Under the pieces are notes generated by a model. The model saw only the letters and a list, made by a program, of their open reading frames with translations. It was not told where the DNA came from and did no database searches. This document shows, piece by piece, positions 6,168 through 12,401 of a DNA stretch of 12,434 bases. The stretch's first letter is position 1, and each line of letters begins with the position of its first letter. Made by a program: the position numbers and the translations under genes. This DNA is from CAVLCC01 sp963624975 (GTDB lineage: Bacteria > Actinomycetota > Coriobacteriia > Coriobacteriales > CADBOM01), in contig CAVFRF010000002.1 in NCBI GenBank assembly GCA_963624975.1, forward strand, positions 1 to 12,434, in the 5' to 3' direction.

Positions 6168-7091
6168 CTACCTGCCCAGGATGCGCTCGATCAGGTAGCC
6201 CTCGCGCAGGCCGCTCTTGCTGATCTTGAGGGTCTGCGCTCCGGCGTGCTCCATGATCTGCAGGAGCACCGCGGTGCCGGGCAGGATGGTGTGCACGCGG
6301 TCGGGGCAGATGCGCAGGATGGTGTGAAGCGTCTTCTGGTAGTGCTTGCAGGGCAGCTCGAGCAGCGCCTGGAGGTCGCCGACGTGCACCGTGTCGGTCA
6401 CGTCGGGATTCACCAGCGCGCGCACGAGCTTGATGGACGAGCGGGCGCTTCCGCCGATGCCCACTGCCTCGAGATAGGGGGTTTGCGGGAAGACCCGGGA
6501 GCTTTCGAGGTGCTCGCGGGTAAACTCGGCGATCTTGAACATCTCACCGCGCGTGGGCATGATGTCGGACACGTAGTGCAAGAACAGGTAGAGCGATCCG
6601 AATGGCATGCTCTCGGAGAGGGGCTTGCCGCCCTCGGGCGTGTTCCACGTGGTGATTTCGGTGGAGCCGCCGCCGATGTCGATCACGATGCCCTTGTCGC
6701 CCTCGATCGACGAGCTGCACCCCACGAATCCGAGCCGGGCCTCGTCGTCGCCGGTGAGCAGGTCGATGCGCATCCCCGTGGCATCGGAGACCGCCTGGCA
6801 GGCGCTATCGGAGTTGTCGATGTTGCGCAGCACCGCGGTGGCGAACACGTTGACGTCGCTGGCCGCCACGCCCAGCCCCTCGGCGCTCGCGAGGTGCTTC
6901 TGCAGCACCGTGCATGCCTTCTCGATGCCCTCGCTGGTGAGCACGCCGTCTTCGATGTAGCCGGCCAGACCCGCCATCGACTTCTTGTTGTACACGATCT
7001 TGGCGCTATGCGGGTCGCGGCCCTCCACCTCGAATATCACGAGTCGAATCGAGTTGGAACCCATGTCTACCACCGCGTACCTGCTGCTCAT
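6168..7091 (-). CDS. ppx: Exopolyphosphatase (Ppx/GppA family, short form)
   Basis: A 307-residue Ppx/GppA phosphatase of the ASKHA fold, releasing phosphate from the ends of polyphosphate and/or hydrolysing pppGpp to ppGpp. Visible motifs are the phosphate-1 loop VVDMGSNSIRL (7-17), TAVLRN (85-90), TGDDEARLGF (113-122, with the likely catalytic Glu), phosphate-2 DIGGGSTE (138-145), GIGGSAR (211-217) and SKSGLREGYL (291-300). It has only the two actin-like lobes and lacks the C-terminal HD-like region of the long E. coli enzymes, as is common in Actinomycetota. The start is ATG 7091 (MSSRYAVVDMG), with GGAGACAAGG upstream; an in-frame start at 7193 would add an Arg-rich stretch unlike the family. 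It ends 12 bases from ppk on the opposite strand, so synthesis and breakdown of polyphosphate are encoded tail to tail. Ppx and GppA activity cannot be separated by sequence here. Confidence 0.92.
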   Translation of the reverse strand: MSSRYAVVDMGSNSIRLVIFEVEGRDPHSAKIVYNKKSMAGLAGYIEDGVLTSEGIEKACTVLQKHLASAEGLGVAASDVNVFATAVLRNIDNSDSACQAVSDATGMRIDLLTGDDEARLGFVGCSSSIEGDKGIVIDIGGGSTEITTWNTPEGGKPLSESMPFGSLYLFLHYVSDIMPTRGEMFKIAEFTREHLESSRVFPQTPYLEAVGIGGSARSSIKLVRALVNPDVTDTVHVGDLQALLELPCKHYQKTLHTILRICPDRVHTILPGTAVLLQIMEHAGAQTLKISKSGLREGYLIERILGR

Positions 7092-7204
7092 GCGCCTTGT
7101 CTCCCGTGCATCGCGTCGTGTTGTGTCGGCTTTGCATGATACCGCAGATACATCGCGTGCCCAGCGTCGGGCGGCGCATATGGTATGTTGCAAGGTACCC
7201 GAGC

Positions 7205-7280
7205 GCCCTCTTAGCTCAGGGGATAGAGCGTCTGCCTCCGGAGCAGAAGGCCGTAGGTTCGAATCCTACAGGGGGCGCCA
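7205..7280 (+). tRNA. tRNA-Arg (anticodon CCG)
   Basis: A complete 76-base cloverleaf. The acceptor stem is GCCCTCT with AGGGGGC (one G-U). The D stem is GCTC/GAGC with an AGGGGATA loop. The anticodon stem TCTGC/GCAGA encloses loop CTCCGGA, with CCG at 7238-7240. The variable region is AGGCC. The T stem is GTAGG/CCTAC with TTCGAAT. Discriminator G is followed by an encoded CCA. It reads the CGG arginine codon. It is unlinked to other tRNAs and lies between the divergently oriented ppx and the cyclophilin gene. Confidence 0.97.
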
Positions 7281-7531
7281 ATCTCTCCTTCGAGCTCCAC
7301 TGTGGCATAGCCGTTGCACGCCCGCGGCGTTTTGACGCCCAAGCCTTGTGCTTTTTGTGGGGATGCATGGCGCGCTGGCCTTGCTGCGTTGCAATATGCG
7401 CCGTAAGTGGTGCTTCGCTAAAGCCAAAACGGCGCAAATGTATTATCATCTTGTGGTTAAGCCAAACAGCGCATAGGCATACGACTGCCTATTTGCAGAA
7501 AAATAGGACTCAGGCAACGGAGGTATCCAGC
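7281..7531 (+). other. Non-coding region between tRNA-Arg and the cyclophilin gene
   Basis: This 251-base stretch holds no convincing gene on either strand. A small hairpin GGCGT-TTTG-ACGCC (7326-7339), with a CTTTTT run shortly after, may end the tRNA transcript. A larger inverted repeat pairs TGCGCCGT (7397-7404) with ACGGCGCA (7429-7436) across a 24-base loop. TATTAT (7441-7446) could be a -10 for the downstream gene, without a good -35. Two overlapping leader hairpins follow (listed separately). The stretch is lower in GC than the flanking genes. Confidence 0.6.
7473..7507 (+). promoter_or_regulatory. Two mutually exclusive leader hairpins before ppiB
   Basis: Hairpin 1 pairs ATAGGC (7473-7478) with GCCTAT (7487-7492), loop of eight. 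Hairpin 2 pairs CCTATTT (7488-7494) with AAATAGG (7501-7507), loop of six. Bases 7488-7492 are used by both, so only one can form at a time. The pair ends 11 bases before the Shine-Dalgarno at 7518-7524. This is the geometry of a conformational switch or attenuator. No T-run follows, so any control would more likely act on translation or RNA stability. Confidence 0.4.
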
Positions 7532-8059
7532 ATGGGAATGTACACTCCCGCATATAAACCCACCGGCGAAGAGATCGCCGTGATCGAGACCAGCAAGGGC
7601 ACGATCGAGGTCCAGCTTCACGGCAAGGACGCCCCCATCCACGTGGGCAACTTCGTGGAGCTTACGGAGAAGGGGTTCTACGACGGCCTGAAGTTTCACA
7701 GGCACGTTCCCAACTTCGTGATCCAGGGCGGCTGCCCCTACACCCGCGACCTCACCGCGGAGCAGCTGCGCACCGACTCCTACAAGGGCCCGCGCGCGGG
7801 AACCGGCGGACCTGGCTACAACATCGCGCAGGAGTTTACCACCAACCCCAAGAACTTCCACAAGGACGGCACCATGGCCATGGCACGCGCCCAGCATCCC
7901 GATTCGGCGGGCAGCCAGTTCTACATCTGCCTGGGCGCACAGCCCTTCCTAGACGATGCCTACACCGTGTTCGGCCAGACCATCTCGGGTCTCGACGTGG
8001 TGCACTCGCTGGGAGTGGGCGACGAGATCGTGAAGATCACCATCAAGAACAAGGCATAG
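7532..8059 (+). CDS. ppiB: Cyclophilin-type peptidyl-prolyl cis-trans isomerase
   Basis: A 175-residue single-domain cyclophilin that speeds cis-trans isomerisation of Xaa-Pro bonds during protein folding. Conserved features are the strand EIAVIETSKGTIEVQL (14-29), APIHVGNFVEL, FHRHVPNFVIQGG (56-67, with the R57/F62/Q65 equivalents of the catalytic Arg, Phe and Gln), GTMAMARA…SAGSQFYICLG (113-135) and FLDDAYTVFGQ (139-149). The position of human cyclophilin A Trp121 is Phe139, as usual in bacterial enzymes, which lowers cyclosporin affinity. There is no signal peptide, so the enzyme is cytoplasmic. It has a short N-terminal extension (MGMYTPAYKPTGEE). The start is ATG 7532, seven bases after CGGAGGT; ATG 7538 is an alternative. 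It appears to be transcribed alone, with a structured leader upstream and GC-rich hairpins downstream. Confidence 0.93.
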   Translation: MGMYTPAYKPTGEEIAVIETSKGTIEVQLHGKDAPIHVGNFVELTEKGFYDGLKFHRHVPNFVIQGGCPYTRDLTAEQLRTDSYKGPRAGTGGPGYNIAQEFTTNPKNFHKDGTMAMARAQHPDSAGSQFYICLGAQPFLDDAYTVFGQTISGLDVVHSLGVGDEIVKITIKNKA

Positions 8060-8084
8060 CGTCTGCTAGAGATGCACGTGCGGG

Positions 8085-8155
8085 TGCGCCGCCGCAAACG
8101 GCGGAGCGCATCCGGCGCGTGCGGAGCCTGGCGCGCCGGCTGCATCGCGGCGCGC
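8085..8155 (+). terminator. Cluster of GC-rich hairpins after ppiB
   Basis: Several overlapping inverted repeats are packed here. TGCGCCGCCG (8085-8094) pairs with CGGCG…GCGCA (8099-8110) around a GA bulge. CCGGCGCG (8112-8119) pairs with CGCGCCGG (8132-8139). GCGCGCC (8131-8137) pairs with GGCGCGC (8149-8155), excluding the previous stem. There is no U-tract, so a classic intrinsic terminator is not shown. The position between two genes suggests termination or 3'-end protection. Confidence 0.4.
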
Positions 8156-8210
8156 GAAACGAAACGCAAACGTAGCAACTGAAGGCATCGAGGAGACAGG
8201 ACCTAGGGGC

Positions 8211-9680
8211 TTGCTGAACACACAGACACTGGAAAACGCGAAATCGGCGTACGCTTCCAAGAAGTACGAGGAGGCGCTCCGCGGCTACTACGACTGCATC
8301 AAGCAGAGCGCGGGGCAGTTCGATCCGGGAGAGGCCGGCCTGCTCTACCACATGCTGGGCAACTGCCTCATCAAGATGCACAACTACAAGGACGCCTCCG
8401 ACGCGTATGGCAAGGCGCTCATGGACTCGGGGTACGACAGCCTCACCTCGGTGCACTCCAACTATGCTCTGGCGCTCAGCAGCCTGGGCGACTACAGGGG
8501 AGCGATCGAGCAGTTCGAGAACGTGCTGCGCGACCCCAGCTACAAGACCCCGTACAAGACCTACAACGGGCTTGGCAACGCCTACATGCAGCTGGGCGAC
8601 TTCGCGAGCGCCGGCACCGCGTTTAGAAACGCCGCGGTAGACGAGTCGAACCCGCAGCCGGTAAAGTCGCTGCTCAACCTGGGCGTGTGCTTCATGGGCC
8701 TCGACAGGCCGAACGACGCGGTAGAGACCTACAAGGCGATCTTCGAGTTCAACCCCGACCAGCAGACGCTCAACAAGACGTATGCCAACATGGGCCAGGC
8801 CTACGTGGCCATGGGTCGCATGACCGAGGCCCGCGAGGCCTTCGAGAGCGCCATCAAGGACGGCAGCTACCAGCTCTCCGAGGCGGCTAGCGCCGACTAC
8901 ATGCGCTCGCTCACCCCGCAGTCAACGGTGCTCGACGACAGCGGCATCGACGTGATGGGCGACCCGATGGGCGCTCCGGCCTACGAGGAATTCTCGCCGA
9001 TGGACCAGCAGATGGTGGCCGACAACCAGGCGAGCATCCAGGACGAGGAGACGCTGGGAGCGGGCATCCCCTCGGCCGACGACACCGGCTTTTTCACGCT
9101 TCCCGACGACGGCCCGGACGACCTGGCCATCTTGCTGGAGCAGACCAACGGCAAGAAGAAGCGCAAGGGCCGCGTGGCGCTGGTCATCGTGATCGTGTTG
9201 CTGCTGCTCATCGCAGGCGCCGGCGTGGCGTTCTGGCAGGGCTACGGCTTCCCCACCCAGGAGAGCACCGTGCGCTCGCTCTTCGAGCAGAACGCTGCGG
9301 GCGAAGACACCACCAACTGCTGGATCACCGTGTCGAGCGACGACGACAAGGCCAAGATCGCCAAGGCCATGAACGGCGTGGCCAAGACCTCCGACATCGC
9401 CATCGACTACTCCGAGCAGTCGATGCTCTCGTCCGAGATGATCGTGACGGCCAACCTCTCCGGGGGCGGCTCGGTGCGATACGACATTACGCTGGCGAGG
9501 GACTTCGGCAGCATCATCGGCAGCGTGGGCTGGAAGGTGAGCGGCATCGAGCTTGCCCCCAAGTCGACCAACGACTCCAGCTCCACGTCCACGGCGGGAT
9601 CCACGACCGACCAGACCAACGTGTCGGGCGCCACGAGCAGCACGTCGGGCACCAGCTCTTCGAGCACGACGACCAACTAG
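8211..9680 (+). CDS. TPR-repeat single-span membrane protein with Ser/Thr-rich tail
   Basis: A 489-residue protein in four parts. Residues about 6-217 carry roughly six tetratricopeptide-like helix pairs (for example AYASKKYEEALRGYYDCI, LLYHMLGNCLIKMHNYKDAS, NYALALSSLGDYRGAIEQF, TYNGLGNAYMQLGDFASAG, YANMGQAYVAMGRMTEAREA), a protein-binding scaffold. Residues about 238-313 are an acidic linker. A basic KKKRK at 315-319 precedes one hydrophobic span (322-342), which predicts the TPR part inside the cell and the C-terminus outside. Residues about 350-450 form an unrecognised external domain, followed by a Ser/Thr-rich tail (452-489). The start is TTG 8211; the nearest Shine-Dalgarno candidates (AGGAG 8191-8195, AGGGG 8205-8209) are badly spaced, so the start is less certain. 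The gene precedes mreB in the same direction with 117 bases between, suggesting a cell-shape or envelope role. That role is inferred, and I know no named family. Confidence 0.85.
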   Translation: MLNTQTLENAKSAYASKKYEEALRGYYDCIKQSAGQFDPGEAGLLYHMLGNCLIKMHNYKDASDAYGKALMDSGYDSLTSVHSNYALALSSLGDYRGAIEQFENVLRDPSYKTPYKTYNGLGNAYMQLGDFASAGTAFRNAAVDESNPQPVKSLLNLGVCFMGLDRPNDAVETYKAIFEFNPDQQTLNKTYANMGQAYVAMGRMTEAREAFESAIKDGSYQLSEAASADYMRSLTPQSTVLDDSGIDVMGDPMGAPAYEEFSPMDQQMVADNQASIQDEETLGAGIPSADDTGFFTLPDDGPDDLAILLEQTNGKKKRKGRVALVIVIVLLLLIAGAGVAFWQGYGFPTQESTVRSLFEQNAAGEDTTNCWITVSSDDDKAKIAKAMNGVAKTSDIAIDYSEQSMLSSEMIVTANLSGGGSVRYDITLARDFGSIIGSVGWKVSGIELAPKSTNDSSSTSTAGSTTDQTNVSGATSSTSGTSSSSTTTN

Positions 9681-9717
9681 AGTTGACAGGGGCCGGGCAG
9701 GCGCCCGCCCTTTCGCA

Positions 9718-9739
9718 GGTATCGGATTCGTCCGATGCC
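9718..9739 (+). promoter_or_regulatory. TTCG-capped hairpin in the mreB leader
   Basis: GGTATCGGA (9718-9726) pairs with TCCGATGCC (9731-9739) through nine base pairs including one G-T wobble, with a TTCG loop. It lies between the TPR gene and mreB, about 60 bases before the mreB start. No T-run follows, so it is more likely an RNA-processing or stability element than a terminator. A short GC-rich repeat (GGGC-AGGC-GCCC, about 9695-9706) precedes it. Confidence 0.4.
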
Positions 9740-9781
9740 ATAGACAGCAAACAGCAAGGCCCAACAGCACCGGGTCCGAGT

Positions 9782-9787
9782 AGGGAG
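9782..9787 (+). promoter_or_regulatory. Ribosome binding site that decides the mreB start
   Basis: AGGGAG ends ten bases before TTG 9798 but only one base before the other in-frame TTG at 9789. Ribosome spacing therefore favours 9798. Confidence 0.65.
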
Positions 9788-9797
9788 TTTGAGACAA

Positions 9798-10838
9798 TTG
9801 TCTTTCTTCGATGAACTTTTCAGCCAATGGGGGAGCGAGATGGCGATCGACCTCGGCACCGCCAATACCCTCGTGGCGATTCCCGGCGAGGGCATCGTGC
9901 TCAACGAGCCCTCGGTGGTGGCCATCGACGCCAACACCAATCGGGTGCTCGCCGTGGGCTACGAAGCTCGCGAGATGATCGGCCGCAACCCCGGCAACAT
10001 CGTGGTGGAGAAGCCCTTGGCCGACGGCGTGATCGCCGACTACGACGTAACCGAGGCCATGTTGAGCTACTTCATCAACAAGGCCAATCCGCGCACGCAC
10101 ATCTGGCAGCCCAAGCCCAAGGTGGTGATCTGCATCCCCTGCGGCGTTACCTCGGTGGAGAAGAGGGCCGTGTTCGAGGCCACCATCCAGGCCGGCGCGC
10201 GCCAGGCGTTCCTGCTGGAGGAGCCGATGGCGGCCGCTATCGGCGCAGGCCTGCCCGTCGACGAGCCCACCGGCTCGATGGTCGTGGACATCGGAGGCGG
10301 CACCAGCGAGATCGCGATTATCTCGCTGGGCGGCATCGTGGCGTTCCGCTCGCTGCGTATCGCTGGCAACGAGCTGGACGATTCCGTGCTCAGGCACGTG
10401 CGCGACGTGTACGGCCTGCACATCGGCAACAGGACCGCCGAGGACATCAAGATAGCCATCGGCTCGGCTCTGCCCATCTCCACGGGCGAGCTTGACATGG
10501 AGATTTCGGGCCGCGACCTCACCACCAACCTCCCCAGGTCCGAGGTGGTGCAGTCGGAGGATATCCGCGAGGGCATCAGGCAGCCTCTCATGGAAATCGT
10601 GACGGCCATCAAAGACACTTTCAACGAGACCGACCCCGACCTTGCGGCCGACATCATTCGCAACGGCATCTTGCTCACGGGCGGCGGTGCCCTTCTCAAG
10701 ATGCTCGACAAGCTGCTGATCCAAGAGCTCGAAGTGCCGGTGTACGTTTCGGACACCGCGTTTTCCAACGTGGTGGAGGGCTGCCTGGCGGCGCTGCAGA
10801 ATCCCGAGGCGCTGCGCAGGTCGTACACGCAGAAGTAG
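9798..10838 (+). CDS. mreB: Rod-shape-determining actin homologue MreB
   Basis: A 346-residue bacterial actin that polymerises on the inner face of the membrane and directs lateral cell-wall synthesis together with MreC, MreD, RodA and PBP2. The nucleotide pocket is complete: phosphate-1 DLGTANT (18-24), LLEEPMAAAIGAG with the conserved Glu pair (139-151), phosphate-2 VVDIGGGTSEIAII (162-175) and the adenosine loop GILLTGGGALL (290-300). The N-terminus MSFFDELFSQWGSEM is rich in Phe, Leu and Trp and could form the amphipathic membrane-binding helix known in MreB. The start is taken as TTG 9798 from the Shine-Dalgarno spacing; TTG 9789 would add three residues. Length is typical. mreC begins 20 bases after the stop, and the order mreB-mreC-mreD is the standard elongasome arrangement. 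Confidence 0.97.
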   Translation: MSFFDELFSQWGSEMAIDLGTANTLVAIPGEGIVLNEPSVVAIDANTNRVLAVGYEAREMIGRNPGNIVVEKPLADGVIADYDVTEAMLSYFINKANPRTHIWQPKPKVVICIPCGVTSVEKRAVFEATIQAGARQAFLLEEPMAAAIGAGLPVDEPTGSMVVDIGGGTSEIAIISLGGIVAFRSLRIAGNELDDSVLRHVRDVYGLHIGNRTAEDIKIAIGSALPISTGELDMEISGRDLTTNLPRSEVVQSEDIREGIRQPLMEIVTAIKDTFNETDPDLAADIIRNGILLTGGGALLKMLDKLLIQELEVPVYVSDTAFSNVVEGCLAALQNPEALRRSYTQK

Positions 10839-10858
10839 GGAAGCGGCAGTTCGTCTGA

Positions 10859-11827
10859 ATGGTTGAGATAGGCTCAAAGAAGAAATCCGGAGTCTCGGCC
10901 CTGGCCGTGCTCATCGTGGCGGTCGTGGTGTCGGCCGTGCTCATGACCCTGTGGGCGCGCGAGGACGACGGCGGGCTGCTGCATACCGTCAGGGGCGCCG
11001 TGGCCACCATCACCACGCCATTCAACGCGCTGGGAAGCGTGGTGGCCATCCCGTTCAACGCGTTGAGCGGGGCCTCGGCCAACGCCGGCGCGACCTCTTC
11101 GGACTACCTCACGCTCCAGCAGGAAAACGCCACGCTCAAGGCGCAGAACTCGCAGATCGAGCAGTACAAGCAGGAAAACCAGAGGCTCAGCGACCTCCTC
11201 AACATCAAGAACAGCTACAACATCGACAGCGTGGCCGCGCACATCGTGACCCGCAGCTCCGACTCGTGGAACCGCACCGTGACCATCGACAAGGGCTCGG
11301 GCGACGGCATGCAGGTTGGCATGCCCGTGATGGATGCCAGCGGCCTGCTGGGGCAGATCGAGAGCGTGAGCGCCACCAGCTCCACGGTGCGCCTGATCAC
11401 CGACGAGTCGAGCGGGGTGTCGGTGTACCTGCAGAACGCGCAGGCCGAGGGCATCCTCACCGGCTCCGTGGACGGCACGCTCTACATCGAATACGTGTCG
11501 ATGTCCACCAGCGTGCAGGTGGGCGACTACGTGATAACCTCCGGTATGGGCGGCGTGTACCCCAAGGGAATCTTCGTGGGCACCGTGACGCGCGTGGAGG
11601 GCAACGCCACCGACACCTACCACAAGATCGTGGTGGCCGCCAACACGGTGGCCTATACCACTCAGGAAGTGCTGGTGGTCACCGGCACCCAGACCGAGGT
11701 GCAGCAGAACTCCGCCACCACCGAGTCGGGCGCCGATGCCAGCAGCAGCTCGACCTCGGACGGCACCACGTCTACCAATAGCAGCTCGACCTCGGGCAGC
11801 GGCACGACCGGAGGAGGGAGCCAGTAA
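10859..11827 (+). CDS. mreC: Rod-shape-determining protein MreC
   Basis: A 322-residue bitopic membrane protein that links cytoplasmic MreB and the membrane partner MreD to the external wall-synthesis enzymes. It has a short basic cytoplasmic start (EIGSKKK), one span at about 11-32, a coiled coil at about 82-117 (LQQENATLKAQNSQIEQYKQ, then ENQRLSDLL) and the two-barrel beta domain at about 120-275 (VTIDKGSGDGMQVGMPV, GLLGQIESV, VGDYVITSGMGGVYPKGIFVG). Residues 280-322 are a Ser/Thr/Gly-rich tail not needed for the MreC fold. The start is ATG 10859; the Shine-Dalgarno is weak (GGGAAGCGG, distant), so coupling to mreB translation is possible. The TAA stop shares its last base with the ATG of mreD, which points to translational coupling. 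Confidence 0.95.
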   Translation: MVEIGSKKKSGVSALAVLIVAVVVSAVLMTLWAREDDGGLLHTVRGAVATITTPFNALGSVVAIPFNALSGASANAGATSSDYLTLQQENATLKAQNSQIEQYKQENQRLSDLLNIKNSYNIDSVAAHIVTRSSDSWNRTVTIDKGSGDGMQVGMPVMDASGLLGQIESVSATSSTVRLITDESSGVSVYLQNAQAEGILTGSVDGTLYIEYVSMSTSVQVGDYVITSGMGGVYPKGIFVGTVTRVEGNATDTYHKIVVAANTVAYTTQEVLVVTGTQTEVQQNSATTESGADASSSSTSDGTTSTNSSSTSGSGTTGGGSQ

Positions 11828-12387
11828 TGGGCAGCCATTCGATGGACAACCTCCTCGGCAAGGCGAGCGCCGACATCGAGCCCGCCAAGCTGGCAGTGCT
11901 CGGCGTGGGCGCCTTCCTGCTGCAGACGATCCTCGCTCCCAACATGGCGATCGGCGACATCTGCCCCAACTTCTTCATGGTGGCGCTGGCGATCGTGCTG
12001 GCCAAGTCGTCGCAGAAGACGGCGGTGATAGCCGGATTCGTGGCGGGCATCGTCTTCGACCTGCTGGGGTCGGGACCCGTGGGCTGCATGTCGCTCTCGA
12101 TGGCCGTGGTGGCGTTTGCAGCCTCCATCTTCTCCGACCTGTTCAAGGCCGACGACATCGTGTCGTGGATCATCGCCATGGCGGTGGCCTCGCTGGCTGT
12201 GAACCTCGTCTACTGCATAGCGGTGTCGATGTCGGGCTTCGAGACCAGCTTCTTCGGCGCGCTGGCGTTCAAGATGCTGCCGTGGACCATCTACGACATC
12301 GTGATGGGCGCCATCTTCTGGCCCGTGGCCAAGCGGATCGCCGGCTCGTCCAGGCCGGGTCCCATGAAGTCCAAGATTCGCCTGTAA
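11827..12387 (+). CDS. mreD: Rod-shape-determining membrane protein MreD
   Basis: A 186-residue polytopic membrane protein of the elongasome, a partner of MreC. About six hydrophobic segments are visible (roughly 21-38, 46-60, 65-80, 86-104, 111-134 and 150-167). The signature GFVAGIVFDLLGSGPVG (70-86) is the conserved MreD loop with its Asp. Its length is usual for MreD. The start ATG 11827 overlaps the mreC stop (TAATG) and has a good GGAGGGAG Shine-Dalgarno inside the end of mreC. A second in-frame ATG at 11842 is possible. The soluble N-terminus (about 20 residues) and basic C-terminus are both predicted to be cytoplasmic. Confidence 0.93.
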   Translation: MGSHSMDNLLGKASADIEPAKLAVLGVGAFLLQTILAPNMAIGDICPNFFMVALAIVLAKSSQKTAVIAGFVAGIVFDLLGSGPVGCMSLSMAVVAFAASIFSDLFKADDIVSWIIAMAVASLAVNLVYCIAVSMSGFETSFFGALAFKMLPWTIYDIVMGAIFWPVAKRIAGSSRPGPMKSKIRL

Positions 12388-12401
12388 ACGGGGGCATCGC
12401 T

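Noticed and set aside
6155..6177. GGGCA…TGCCC repeat as a bidirectional ppk/ppx terminator
   Set aside because: Only five base pairs with a long loop and no T-run on either strand; too weak to call.
7216..7449. A 77-residue minus-strand frame ending in a PPVGFEPTAFCSGGRR-like sequence
   Set aside because: This is the well-known spurious translation of the antisense of a tRNA gene; it covers tRNA-Arg and has no gene-like start.
7097..7531. In-frame extension of the cyclophilin upstream through the tRNA
   Set aside because: The strong Shine-Dalgarno and the conserved N-terminus place the start at 7532; the extension translates tRNA and leader sequence.
7205..7531. Phage or island attachment site at the 3' end of tRNA-Arg
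   Set aside because: No direct repeat of the tRNA 3' end and no integrase or mobile gene is present in the window.
9683..9711. Perfect TTGACA just after the TPR gene as an mreB promoter
   Set aside because: The bases 17 positions downstream (CGCCCT region) contain no -10-like hexamer.
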